NCBI GenBank assembly: GCA_001899005.1
Contig: MKUW01000020.1
Coordinates: 2,861 to 36,711 of the forward strand
DNA length: 33,851 nucleotides
Direction of reading: 5' to 3'
Origin: Chloroflexi bacterium 44-23
Lineage (GTDB): Bacteria > Chloroflexota > Anaerolineae > Anaerolineales > Anaerolineaceae
Part shown: positions 14,933-22,698 of the stretch, one piece after another
Numbering within the stretch: position 1 is the stretch's first letter
Layout of the letters: the number at the start of each line of letters is the position of its first letter
Made by a program: the position numbers and the translations under genes
Notes under the pieces: model-generated
The model's input: only the letters and a program-made list of their open reading frames with translations
What the model was told of the DNA's origin: nothing
Databases searched by the model: none

Positions 14933-16373
14933 TGCTGCAGCCCTGCAAGCCTTCCGAAGTGGTGGGTAAAGTAAACCAGAAAGTTGCGCCTTCGCCTGAT
15001 TTTGAAGGCGAATCGACACCGATCTCGCCCCCGTGAGCTGCAATAACGCGCCGGGAAATGGAAAGGCCGAGACCGGTACTCTTTTCGCCGTCAGTCGGGC
15101 GAGCAGAAAGCCGGGCAAAATCCTGAAAGATCCGCTTTCGATCATGGTCGGTGATTCCCGGCCCTTGATCCTCAATTTCTACGCGCCAACATTTTTCTTC
15201 CTGGAGGGCGCGCACGCGCACCAGGCTGGCGCGCGGGGAATACTTGACCGCATTGGAGATGAGGTTATCCAGCACCTGACGAATGCGGGTCGGATCGGCC
15301 AGAACGGTCCCAGGCGGAACCGGCTCCAGGATCACGCGCGTTGATTTTTTGGCTGCCAAACGGGCATTGCGCCGGACTGTTTCTTCCAGAAGATCGGACA
15401 TTTCACGCGAGATCAGGATGAGATCCAATTTACCGGCTTCGATACGAGTGACATCCAGTAAGTCGTTGAGCAACCCGAGCATGTGCCGGGTTTGAACACG
15501 GATATCATTTAAGAATTCACTTTTTTCGTCAGGTTGTAATTTAATTTCTGCGGTCATTAATAAATCTGTGACGCTTTGAATACTGGCAATGGGGCTGCGC
15601 AGGTCATGGGCGGCGATTCCCATGAAGCTATTTTGGGTTTCCATCAGCCGCCGTACCTCCTGATACTGCTGCTCCACCTTTTCTTTTTGCTGCGCCAACT
15701 CACTTACCAGCCTTCCCTTTTCCACAATGACTGAAAGCTGCCCGGCTATTTGCTGGTAGATTTCAATGTGTTGGTCGACATAGGTATTTTTTTCGAGGCT
15801 GGAAAAGAAGATAAAACCCACCGGCACGCTGTTCGCAATCAATGGGCAGGTCAGCGAAGATTGAATTCCTTCTTTGAGGATCAAGCGGGTCGAATCTGAC
15901 TGCGGTTTTTGAATAAAATATTTTTCAAGATCATTCAAAATACGTGGTTTGCCGCTATTCAGGATTTTTTGGAGACTGCTTTCTGCCATTTCCCCGCTGT
16001 AATCCTGGCCAAGATAAATTGCAGGATATTCCGTTTTTGCCCAATGGGAGCGTAATGTGCGGCCTTCATCCTCCAAAAGTGCAAATCCAACCCGATCATA
16101 GGGAATAAAATCCCGGAAGTCGTTATAGACCTGTAAAAGGATTTCTTCCAATAAAAGGCCGGAATTAATATGGCTGGTCAGCCGGTTCAGGTTCTGTAAT
16201 TCACGGTAGCGTAACTCCAGGGTGCGGGCGAGCTCTTGCAAGGCCTGACCTAAACGACCAACATCATCAGCCGGAGATGCCGGAATGCTGATGCCAAAAT
16301 TACCGCGTTTTAATTCTTCCGCAGCTTGAATATAATTGGCGATACGTTCATCATAAGATGCACCAGAAGCCAT
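14925..16373 (-). CDS. Cytoplasmic HAMP-GAF sensor histidine kinase
   Basis: A 482-aa kinase without membrane segments. Domain order: HAMP-like coiled coil (about 10-60), GAF sensor (about 65-220), coiled-coil linker (225-250), HisKA with phospho-accepting H256 in GIAAHDLRSPIASI, and an ATPase domain with N box NLISNAVKYSP (N370/N374), G1 DQGPGI (402-407) and G2 STGLGLSI (432-439). All catalytic boxes are intact. A HAMP without a transmembrane segment is odd and suggests descent from a membrane receptor or contact with another membrane protein. No response regulator lies in the window, so the partner is elsewhere or is the overlapping zinc-ribbon protein. GAAAGG precedes the ATG. Confidence 0.93.
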   Translation of the reverse strand: MASGASYDERIANYIQAAEELKRGNFGISIPASPADDVGRLGQALQELARTLELRYRELQNLNRLTSHINSGLLLEEILLQVYNDFRDFIPYDRVGFALLEDEGRTLRSHWAKTEYPAIYLGQDYSGEMAESSLQKILNSGKPRILNDLEKYFIQKPQSDSTRLILKEGIQSSLTCPLIANSVPVGFIFFSSLEKNTYVDQHIEIYQQIAGQLSVIVEKGRLVSELAQQKEKVEQQYQEVRRLMETQNSFMGIAAHDLRSPIASIQSVTDLLMTAEIKLQPDEKSEFLNDIRVQTRHMLGLLNDLLDVTRIEAGKLDLILISREMSDLLEETVRRNARLAAKKSTRVILEPVPPGTVLADPTRIRQVLDNLISNAVKYSPRASLVRVRALQEEKCWRVEIEDQGPGITDHDRKRIFQDFARLSARPTDGEKSTGLGLSISRRVIAAHGGEIGVDSPSKSGEGATFWFTLPTTSEGLQGCSND

Positions 16374-16614
16374 TTAATCAACCTTTCTTGGGGAATATAT
16401 TGATTGTACCAAAATTAAGAAAAGCCGTTTAGCGATTGGAGAAAAAATAACTTTGTGAACTGAGAAATTGGCAAAATCCAAAAAATGGTAAATTGAGACT
16501 CACTGAATGGATTATTACGGGCGACTGTTGGCTATAAACAGCAAAACTCGAAAGAAAAGATCATTGGGTATATTCGTATCTACTACTCATAACATGTAGA
16601 TGTGGTTGTCCGGT

Positions 16615-16790
16615 GTGTTAATAACTAACTTGAGAAATAAAATTACAAAAAAGTTTTGCCCCCGAGGGGTATTATGATCCTTTCACGTGAGATCTCTCGT
16701 AAGGGCGAAGCATCCGGGAAACATTCCAGCCTGTAAAAACACACCCATCGCCGATGCTTCGCCCATGCGACAACTACTGACAGCATAAAG
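16615..16790 (-). repeat. GGGCGAAGCATC repeat family, copy 1
   Basis: On the minus strand this matches 28504-28700 and, in part, 22493-22575. Over the block ending GAGATCTCACGTGAAAG the copies are almost identical. Perfect 12-bp inverted arms GGGCGAAGCATC (16703-16714) and GATGCTTCGCCC (16753-16764) enclose 38 bp, so single strands could fold. There is no coding capacity of note. Confidence 0.75.
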
Positions 16791-16809
16791 ATGTGGCGCG
16801 TTACAAAGA

Positions 16810-16836
16810 CACCCTGCCCCTAATTTTTGAAATGAT
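16810..16836 (+). repeat. Arm of the ATCTTTTCAA-ended element
   Basis: The sequence here (CACCCTGCCCCTAATTTTTG, then AAATGAT) matches the minus strand of 1669-1697 with about one difference in 27 bases. It appears to be one arm of an element whose other arm is lost or unrecognisable. Confidence 0.6.
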
Positions 16837-16943
16837 ACGATTTTCCTGTATAAATTTTTTAAGGTGGAACGATAATTGCATTCTTTTCGTCTATTGATAA
16901 AGCAATTAATATTCAAACGCTCTGCCTGAGCATGGGATGCATA

Positions 16944-17720
16944 ATGAAAATTACAGCGTTTATAATCTCCATTTTTGTGGCATGTCTGACCCTGGTTGGA
17001 TGTAATCTTCCGATTGGGAATAATCCAAAAACAATCTACCCGACTGAGGTAATACAAACCCTTGAGCCGATTGTGTGGGCCACTGAAACGCGTTCTGTGG
17101 TGGTAATTGTCGAAACACCCTCCCCTATGCCGGAGCAGGATTTTGCCACCGTTACACCCTCAGTCACAGCCACACCATATGTGCCTTTTACAATTAATAC
17201 CTTTGTCAATGCGGTCAATGTACGCACCAATCCCGGCTATCTTTTCCCGATTCGCGGCATGGTGCAGTCCAATACCCCTTTAACTTTGCTCGGACGCTCT
17301 CCAGGAAATGAATGGTTTTATATCCAGACGCCAGACAAAATCTACGGTTGGGTTTTCAACAAACTGTTTTCAGCGGATGAGCGTCTACTGCAAGCTCCAT
17401 TGGTGAAGCCGGAGGATGTACAGATCGTGCAGGGCCTTTTGTTGGATGCAACTGGAAATCCGGTCAGCGGAGTGCAGTTTGCACTGACGCAAGGAAGCGG
17501 TGGAAATGTAGCCCGTACAGATGCCAGCAGTGGTGAAGACGGTCTCTTCCTGGCTTTTATGCCCATTAATAGTAGCGGGACCTGGAATGTATCGTACGTG
17601 GCTATTTCATGTGACAGTAACATGGCGGATGCTAACTGTAATTTCAATGGCTCTGTTTTTCCTCCCTCAATGCAGATTAATCTGCCTTCCGATGAGGTAT
17701 TAGCTTTTACCTGGAAATAA
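16944..17720 (+). CDS. SH3b-domain lipoprotein
   Basis: Exported 258-aa protein (start at the second ATG; the ATG at 16932 adds four residues). It has a signal peptide with lipobox LVGC, then a Pro/Thr-rich linker with repeated VTPS/TATP words. An SH3b domain follows (about 85-145: VNAVNVRTNPGYLFPIRGMV ... EWFYIQTPDKIYGWVFNKLF). The C-terminal beta domain (about 160-258) contains GLLLDATGNPVSGVQFALTQ and GEDGLFLAFMP, like a carboxypeptidase-regulatory or CNA-B-type repeat. The likely location is the cell surface, with SH3b binding cell-wall material. It is not in an operon. Confidence 0.85.
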   Translation: MKITAFIISIFVACLTLVGCNLPIGNNPKTIYPTEVIQTLEPIVWATETRSVVVIVETPSPMPEQDFATVTPSVTATPYVPFTINTFVNAVNVRTNPGYLFPIRGMVQSNTPLTLLGRSPGNEWFYIQTPDKIYGWVFNKLFSADERLLQAPLVKPEDVQIVQGLLLDATGNPVSGVQFALTQGSGGNVARTDASSGEDGLFLAFMPINSSGTWNVSYVAISCDSNMADANCNFNGSVFPPSMQINLPSDEVLAFTWK

Positions 17721-17808
17721 AGCCTGACAAGCCAGACCAGTGTTTGGTGCTTTCGCCCTGCATTCGGCTGCAGTTTCTGCTTCCCTTCGATAATTTGCAT
17801 TTTTCCAT

Positions 17809-17814
17809 TACAAT
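17809..17814 (+). promoter_or_regulatory. -10-like box TACAAT, likely leaderless start
   Basis: TACAAT ends 7 nt before the ATG at 17822, and no Shine-Dalgarno lies between. The same arrangement occurs before 3198, 4365 and 21736. Confidence 0.45.
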
Positions 17815-17821
17815 CTAAATT

Positions 17822-18874
17822 ATGCAGACTGATATGGAAATGCATGTAAGCAGAGTAAAAACCCGCCGGCAAATTATCCGAACCGTTACCTTGCTTATTA
17901 TCCTGGGGTTGGCGGTTCACTTTCTACTGCCGTTTTTTAAATCATTCCGGCAGTCTTTTCAAATAATCAGTCATATGGATTTGCGCTTCATTATTATAGC
18001 GGTGGTGGCTTTGACGATCAGCTATCTTGGGGTTGGCTATTGTCTGCATTCTCTGGCAAGGATTTACCACCGAAAACTGAGTGTATTCCGCGGCTCAATT
18101 ATTTTTATGGCAGCCGCCAGTATCGGTCTGGTAGCCGGTGGCACATTCGGCACAATATATGCCATTGCGCGCTGGACGCATAAGGAAGGTATGGATTTGA
18201 GAATTGCTTCTGTGCTGGGAATTCTGCCTTCCTATTTAAATACAGCCTTTATTGCATTTCTTTCGCTCTTTAGCGTCAGTCATTTATTGTTGATTGATCA
18301 ACTTTCCGGAATTGAATTGGCGATATTTCTAGTGACTTTGGTATTGTTGCTGGCAGTGATTTCGGTGATGATATGGGCCATTCAGCATCAGGAAATCTTT
18401 TTGGCACGGATACATGCAATTGCGATTTGGTTTCGACGCCGCTTTCATCAGTCTGACAAGTCGGAAATCAGCATTGATAAAATGCGGCGATCTTTTTTAG
18501 CCATGGCGGAGCTTCGCAATGGTAAGTGGCACCTGCCCGTTATCGGCGCGTTAATTTACGTAATTTTTGACAATATTACGCTCTACCTCGTATTTTGGGC
18601 GGCACATCAACCAATATCCATTCTGAAAGTATTTACGGGCTATGGTCTCCCGCTCTTAATGGGGAAAGCGGCCTTTATTCTGCCAGGTGGGCTGGGAATC
18701 GTTGAAGCTTCCATGGCGGGTATTTTTGCCAGCTTTGGCGTACCCAGTTCGAGCGCCTTTGCCGTTGTCCTTGTTTATCGATTTATGTCGTTTTGGGCCA
18801 CTACAATCCTGGGATTTGTATTAATGGTTTACCTGGCAAATACATCCAATAATGGGCAAATTACCGCCGAATAA
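17822..18874 (+). CDS. UPF0104 / lysylphosphatidylglycerol-synthase TM-domain protein
   Basis: A 350-aa membrane protein of the LPG_synthase_TM family (YbhN-like), with about eight membrane segments. The family signature near the C-terminus, ILPGGLGIVEASMAGIFASFGV, is clear. Family members include the flippase half of MprF and stand-alone proteins near lipid or glycan biosynthesis genes; no catalytic aminoacyl-transferase half is present. The start at 17822 follows from the TACAAT box; a second in-frame ATG at 17834 would lose four residues. A hairpin at 18946-18966 probably ends the transcript. The transported lipid is unknown. Confidence 0.85.
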   Translation: MQTDMEMHVSRVKTRRQIIRTVTLLIILGLAVHFLLPFFKSFRQSFQIISHMDLRFIIIAVVALTISYLGVGYCLHSLARIYHRKLSVFRGSIIFMAAASIGLVAGGTFGTIYAIARWTHKEGMDLRIASVLGILPSYLNTAFIAFLSLFSVSHLLLIDQLSGIELAIFLVTLVLLLAVISVMIWAIQHQEIFLARIHAIAIWFRRRFHQSDKSEISIDKMRRSFLAMAELRNGKWHLPVIGALIYVIFDNITLYLVFWAAHQPISILKVFTGYGLPLLMGKAAFILPGGLGIVEASMAGIFASFGVPSSSAFAVVLVYRFMSFWATTILGFVLMVYLANTSNNGQITAE

Positions 18875-18945
18875 ATGCGCCGGCAGAGGTCCATACAATT
18901 TGCAATCATAGCTGTCGATATCCGTCCAATGCGAAGAGTAAATAA

Positions 18946-18966
18946 GCAAGCTGACTACCAGCTTGC
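18946..18966. terminator. Bidirectional terminator-like hairpin
   Basis: GCAAGCTG (18946-18953) pairs perfectly with CAGCTTGC (18959-18966) around a 5-nt loop. Moderately T-rich tails lie on both sides, between the convergent UPF0104 gene and the GNAT/membrane-protein pair. Confidence 0.55.
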
Positions 18967-19045
18967 AATTACTTCCTTTTGGCCGAGCCAGGCTGATTGA
19001 GTGGCATTATAAATTGCTGCACAGGCTGACGGGCCTTCACCCTGC

Positions 19046-19426
19046 TTATGTAGGGTTGGAATTCGGTGGTGGAAAGAAATCTGCTCTACGCCGCAGCAGC
19101 AAAGCGAAGAGGAGCGTATTAAGCGCCAAAAAAAGGAAGTCGACCCAGTCCACCCGGTCGCTAAAAGGTACCAGAGCATTGACCAGAGCCAACAATAAAG
19201 TGAATGTATAGATCCAGGGCTTGAATTTACCAATCGCCCAGGAACAAATTAAATAGAGCAGACCATTAATCACCATCCATGCGGGTGTGAAAAGAAATGG
19301 AAAAATGTGTGCGGGTGCATTCCCATTGTTAATGCGCCAGACGGTAATAACAGCAGCCAACAACCAAAATGTAGCCAGGACAATTAACAGCAGACGGGCA
19401 GCTTGCATGGATTTATGCCGCGGCAT
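19046..19426 (-). CDS. Small four-TM membrane protein, unknown
   Basis: A 126-aa protein with a basic N-terminus and four predicted membrane segments (LLLIVLATFWLLAAVITVW, FTPAWMVINGLLYLICSW, WIYTFTLLLALVNALV, FLFLALNTLLFALLL), ending in a Pro-rich tail. AGGAG lies 9 nt before its ATG, inside the end of the GNAT gene 4 bp upstream, so the two form an operon. No family recognised. Confidence 0.8.
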   Translation of the reverse strand: MPRHKSMQAARLLLIVLATFWLLAAVITVWRINNGNAPAHIFPFLFTPAWMVINGLLYLICSWAIGKFKPWIYTFTLLLALVNALVPFSDRVDWVDFLFLALNTLLFALLLRRRADFFPPPNSNPT

Positions 19427-19430
19427 TGTC

Positions 19431-19964
19431 TTACACTCCTTCCTGGAAAGGTAAGTTAGGTTGAGCAGCCGCGATTCGTTTTTTCATTGGTTGGCAAGGC
19501 AGGCTGCCATTTGGAAAAGTAAGTGTGTTGCGGATTCCGGTTGAGCGCTTATACCCCATGCGCAGATAGAAAGCGATGGAATAGAGCGGTGCAGCGACTT
19601 TAACGTTGTCTACCCCCTTTTTGTGCATACGCAGCTCATACTCCTCCAATAATTGGCGGCCAATATTCTGAAAAAAGTAGAAATCGTGCACGCACAACGT
19701 TAGAATACGATCATGGGTTGCCCGCAAAACGGCGCAAATTTGACCTTTTTCATTCTGAGCTACGAGAATAATTGGTGCCTGGATCAGAATGGCAATCTGC
19801 TGCTTGTGAGCAGGATCCGAAGAACGGACGTTATAAAACGGCCCCAGGTAAGCTGGTTTCTCGGTCTGCTCCATTTGCTCCAGGTTGTATTGAGAAAAGC
19901 AATCGGCAATTAAAATTCCAACTTGAGTGGAATCTTGCTCCTGGAATGGGCGAACCTGAATCAT
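19431..19964 (-). CDS. GNAT-family N-acetyltransferase
   Basis: A 177-aa cytosolic acyl-CoA-dependent acetyltransferase. The acetyl-CoA-binding motif A region is LTLCVHDFYFFQNIGRQLLEEYELR (about 89-113, with Q/NIGRQLL as the pyrophosphate loop). Motif B is visible as VKVAAPLYSIAFYLRMGYKRSTG. The start has GGAG upstream. The substrate is unknown. The C-terminal 30 residues are proline- and lysine-containing and outside the fold. It is transcribed with the small membrane protein. Confidence 0.82.
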   Translation of the reverse strand: MIQVRPFQEQDSTQVGILIADCFSQYNLEQMEQTEKPAYLGPFYNVRSSDPAHKQQIAILIQAPIILVAQNEKGQICAVLRATHDRILTLCVHDFYFFQNIGRQLLEEYELRMHKKGVDNVKVAAPLYSIAFYLRMGYKRSTGIRNTLTFPNGSLPCQPMKKRIAAAQPNLPFQEGV

Positions 19965-20088
19965 GAGAACTCCGCTGGGTTTGGCGCAAAGCTTGTTTAT
20001 GATTATATAAAATAGTGGCAGATAAAGAAAGTGGTTTTAACCGCAGGTGTGTAATTCATGCCAGAGGAGAAAAAATGTTTTTCGGGTA

Positions 20089-20097
20089 TGCTAAAAT
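20089..20097 (+). promoter_or_regulatory. Extended -10 box TGCTAAAAT
   Basis: TGC directly precedes TAAAAT, as in an extended -10, giving the word TATGCTAAAAT. Nearly the same word (TATGCTAGAAT) precedes the gene at 28916. The transcript start would be about 7 nt before the ATG at 20112. Confidence 0.45.
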
Positions 20098-20111
20098 TGT
20101 GAAATGAGATC

Positions 20112-20669
20112 ATGTTGGCAGCATTTTTTCATTATCTGGGAATTCCAAGAGGTGTGGTCTTGAATCAATTCTTAATCGTCTTTGGCTTGTTATGTGCAGG
20201 ATCCGCTTTTCTAATTGCCCTGGCGATGGGCATTGGGTTATTAATTTTCAACAAGCGCAGAGCCAAATTTAGCGGCTTGAGTCAGGGATGGCAGAGTGTC
20301 ACCGGCAAAGTTTTGACAAATTGTGTGCGGGAAGTTACCAGTAATGATGAAGGCACTATCAACGTCAATTTTTACCCGGAAGTTGTTTACCAATATAATG
20401 TCAGTGGGCAGGACTATTCCAGTAAAAGGCTCAGTTTTGGTGCGGTAACGCCTCAAAAAAGTAAGGAAGCTGTTCAGAAGGTATTGGAGCAATATCCGGT
20501 TGGTTCTACTTTGTTGGTTTATTACGACTCGCAAAACCCGGCCGAAGCAGTCATTGAGCGGGCTGCCGGCAGGGTGAAATGGGTTATGGTGCTTGCAATC
20601 CTGGCGCTGATAGTGGCGGGTTGCATCGGATTCGGTGTGCTGATTGGCCTGATCAACTACTTTGCTTAA
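20112..20669 (+). CDS. DUF3592 domain membrane protein
   Basis: A 185-aa protein: one N-terminal membrane segment (about 20-45), an extracytoplasmic or cytosolic beta-rich DUF3592 domain (about 58-150) with the typical YQYNVSGQDYSSKRLSFG ... YPVGSTLLVYYDSQNPAEAVIE, and a C-terminal membrane segment (155-180). DUF3592 function is unknown. It has no ribosome-binding site and sits alone. A short leader from an extended -10 box is likely. Confidence 0.85.
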   Translation: MLAAFFHYLGIPRGVVLNQFLIVFGLLCAGSAFLIALAMGIGLLIFNKRRAKFSGLSQGWQSVTGKVLTNCVREVTSNDEGTINVNFYPEVVYQYNVSGQDYSSKRLSFGAVTPQKSKEAVQKVLEQYPVGSTLLVYYDSQNPAEAVIERAAGRVKWVMVLAILALIVAGCIGFGVLIGLINYFA

Positions 20670-20873
20670 GGCTGAGTTAGCCATTTATGCGCTGATTGAC
20701 CATACTTCCTGTGTGAATTTAGGTGTCGGGAATAAGATAAAACATACAACTTCGTGCTTTCCAGCTTTATACCCAATCATGAACGAGTGAATATATTTTA
20801 TTACCTTCCAGGGTGAATAAACCACAATTGCAGCGAATACGAAATTATTGATCGATTTGAAAATGCAGGCTGG

Positions 20874-20963
20874 TTACTTCTTGTTTTTTTTCTTATCTTT
20901 TTTGTCTTTCTTGTCCTTTTTGTCTTTTTTCTTGTCTTTATCTTTGTCTTTGTCTTTTCCCAT
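20874..20963 (-). CDS. 29-aa Lys/Asp-rich microprotein
   Basis: ATG at 20963 to TAA at 20876-20874. The product contains 18 Lys and 8 Asp among 29 residues (the others are Met, Gly and Asn), arranged as KD pairs and then KKD triplets, and starts MGKDKDKDKDKKKD. A strong ribosome-binding site (AAAGGAG) lies 7 nt before the ATG, which is why I call it a gene and not a low-complexity accident. It would be an unstructured, strongly charged peptide. Possible roles (nucleic-acid, polyphosphate or membrane-surface binding) are pure inference. Triplet-length variation by replication slippage is likely. Confidence 0.6.
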   Translation of the reverse strand: MGKDKDKDKDKKKDKKDKKDKKDKKKNKK

Positions 20964-20991
20964 TGAAATCTCCTTTAATTGAATGTAAGGT

Positions 20992-21033
20992 ATCTTTTCA
21001 ATAAAACACACTGTCTTTAAATTTTGAAAAGAT
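20992..21033. repeat. Internally deleted ATCTTTTCAA-ended element
   Basis: ATCTTTTCAA and TTGAAAAGAT face each other 22 bp apart. With one more base at each end (TATCTTTTCAA 20991-21001, TTGAAAAGATA 21024-21034) the arms are perfect over 11 bp. It lies in the upstream region of the microprotein gene and may act as its regulatory site. Confidence 0.55.
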
Positions 21034-21181
21034 AGAATGAAAGATAATATTTAAGATAGCACATAATGTCTGAAAATCAAAATATATATGCAGTGAGCCA
21101 TTCAACAAAGCTGCAGAGAATTCCATCTCAAAAAACCGGCCTACAGTATAATGAAATCTTCAGCAGGCAGAGGAGCCGGAT

Positions 21182-21643
21182 ATGAAAAACATAATTTATC
21201 TGGGCGTTTTTGCAGCCCTGGCGACGGGTATCGCCATTGGTATTCAGGGGACCTTTAGCAGCCGTGGCGGGCAGATTATCGGGGCCACGCGCACCGGCGT
21301 CTTGACCAATTTGGGCAGCGGCATTTTTGCGTTGATTTTCATCGCGATCACACTCATCTGGCGTACGGTTGAATGGCGCCAATTACCTGGGGCAACCGTG
21401 GGCATGTTGCTTTTCTCAGGGGGGTTGGGGGTCTTGATCGTAATAGGTGCAGCCTATGCCATGATGACGGTGGGAGTCACCGCCGGTATGTCCTCGTTAA
21501 TTCTTGGCCAGCTGCTCATCTCAACCGTGGTTGATTTGATGGGCTGGGGCGGGCATGCGCCAATCCCTCTGACCTGGGAGCGCGTCGCCGGCTTGTTGGT
21601 GATGGCATTGGCAGTCTGGTTGTTGGTACCGAGGGGGAAGTAA
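21182..21643 (+). CDS. YdcZ/DUF606-type DMT-superfamily transporter
   Basis: A 153-aa membrane protein with five predicted segments. The family's C-terminal signature is present: GMSSLILGQLLISTVVDLMGWGG ... RVAGLLVMALAVWLLV. Such half-length DMT proteins probably work as dimers to export or import small metabolites; the substrate is unknown. TATAAT (21147-21152) and GAGGAG give normal start signals. Confidence 0.82.
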   Translation: MKNIIYLGVFAALATGIAIGIQGTFSSRGGQIIGATRTGVLTNLGSGIFALIFIAITLIWRTVEWRQLPGATVGMLLFSGGLGVLIVIGAAYAMMTVGVTAGMSSLILGQLLISTVVDLMGWGGHAPIPLTWERVAGLLVMALAVWLLVPRGK

Positions 21644-21723
21644 TGGGTAAAGAGCGAAAAGTAATAAGGTGGGACTTTCTTACAATGAATTCATTTTCCA
21701 TACCATATTAACTTCATATCCTG

Positions 21724-21729
21724 TAAAAT
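21724..21729 (+). promoter_or_regulatory. -10-like box TAAAAT, likely leaderless start
   Basis: TAAAAT ends 6 nt before the ATG at 21736 and no Shine-Dalgarno is present. Confidence 0.4.
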
Positions 21730-21735
21730 TATTAA

Positions 21736-22284
21736 ATGGAAAAAGCTGACAACGGTAAAAATTTCACACTGGAAATCATCAATCAGGACTGGTTGGGAAA
21801 TGAACCCGAGCAATTTGACCTTTGCTCCCATGGCCAGCTAGTATTAACCATTGGTGGCGAAATCATTCTGGATGGGCGTGAAACCTATGGGTTGAGCGAG
21901 AGTGCATTGGCATTACTGCGTACACTTACCAGCGACCACAACCCTGATTCCCCATTAGCGGAGAAGTTGATCTTTCATGGCTGCGGAACGGTGCTGATGC
22001 AGAGCTGCCCAATTGGGGTGGACTGGACTGTTTCCCATCAGGGTGACCAGGTCTCCCTGGGCGAAATAAAACGCTGGGATTGGCCGGATGAGAATCGCCC
22101 AACGTGTTTCCCTGGTCTGCAGGTTTCTCTGCCGCAGGACGTGTACCGCAAGGTGATAATGTCTTTCGCCAAACAGGTGCGCCAGTTTTTTCAGGGGAAA
22201 GAAAAAACGCTTATTGACGAAGCAGAGCGGCTGGCCTACCAGAAATTCTGGCAGGAGTTCAACCAGCGCTGTGACGAGCAATAG
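21736..22284 (+). CDS. Conserved-looking soluble protein, unknown function
   Basis: A 182-aa acidic, soluble protein. Features: a N-terminal beta-rich part with FDLCSHGQLVLTIGGEIILDG, a helix with SESALALLRTL, a cysteine-containing segment FHGCGTVLMQSCPIGVDWTV, and a C-terminal long helix (about 135-180). The pattern of short beta strands ending in GCDW-like words resembles uncharacterised proteins found in many bacteria, but I cannot name a family. There is no ribosome-binding site; a leaderless start is likely. Confidence 0.75.
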   Translation: MEKADNGKNFTLEIINQDWLGNEPEQFDLCSHGQLVLTIGGEIILDGRETYGLSESALALLRTLTSDHNPDSPLAEKLIFHGCGTVLMQSCPIGVDWTVSHQGDQVSLGEIKRWDWPDENRPTCFPGLQVSLPQDVYRKVIMSFAKQVRQFFQGKEKTLIDEAERLAYQKFWQEFNQRCDEQ

Positions 22285-22698
22285 TTGCTCCTTTCCATCC
22301 TGCAGATATTGCGCTTTGAGAATAACCAGCAAATTCTGGAATCGATGGATAGATGTCAAAATTGGACAGCGGCCGATACTTTAATTGAAACCAATGACAA
22401 CAGAACGATAACTGACATTACCAGATTCAGCTATACCACCGAGGGGCGGTATGTGAAGATGAAATAACATTGCACCATACCGTAACATTTAATGGTATGA
22501 GTAGCCGGCGATGGGCGAAGCAGACGCGATGGGTAGTTTTTACAGGATGGAATGGTTTTCCGGATGCTTCCTTTTATTTTTGTGCAAGTTTTATTAAGCC
22601 TTTCAGCGTAGCTCAGATCATTATTTTCGGGTTGATGCTCATTTTCGCAATTGTTGGTACAATATGGAGCGGTAGTGCACCAAGCACGGAGGAGAGAA
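22285..22698. other. 414-bp gene-free region with dispersed repeats
   Basis: 22380-22422 matches 24537-24581 (ATTGAAACC.ATG.CAACAGA.CGAT.ACTG.CATT). 22493-22575 is a partial copy of the GGGCGAAGCATC family. A TACAAT box (22658-22663) near the right end probably belongs to the HD-hydrolase promoter. Frames of 60-80 codons here cross the repeats and have no start signals. Confidence 0.6.
22493..22575 (+). repeat. GGGCGAAGCATC repeat family, copy 2 (partial)
   Basis: Shares GGTATGAGTAGCCGGCGATG, GGGCGAAGCA and the stretch GGATGGAATGG-TTTTCCGGATGCTTC with the copies at 28504 and, inverted, 16615. The right part of the family (GAGATCTCACGTGAAAG onward) is missing. Confidence 0.65.

Larger units (their letters stand above)
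16374..16943. other. 570-bp gene-free region made largely of dispersed repeats
   Basis: The first 240 bp hold nothing recognisable. From about 16620 to 16790 the minus strand carries a member of the GGGCGAAGCATC repeat family, and 16810-16836 matches one arm of the ATCTTTTCAA-ended elements. A 124-aa frame on the minus strand runs across the repeat and is not considered a gene. Confidence 0.65.
20670..21181. other. 512-bp region with one 29-aa gene and a short inverted-repeat element
   Basis: It contains the Lys/Asp microprotein gene (20874-20963, minus) and a deleted member of the ATCTTTTCAA-ended family (20992-21033). A TATAAT box at 21147-21152 precedes the transporter gene. Nothing is seen in 20670-20870. 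Confidence 0.6.

Noticed and set aside
14933..15175. 81-residue N-terminal extension of the zinc-ribbon protein
   Set aside because: It falls wholly within the 3' end of the histidine kinase gene in another frame. The ATG at 14932, overlapping the kinase stop, is the natural start.
16683..17057. 124-aa minus-strand frame
   Set aside because: It runs through a repeat copy and then antisense to the SH3b lipoprotein signal region.
22285..22467. 60-aa frame after the unknown soluble protein
   Set aside because: No start signal, and it contains a repeat shared with 24537-24581.
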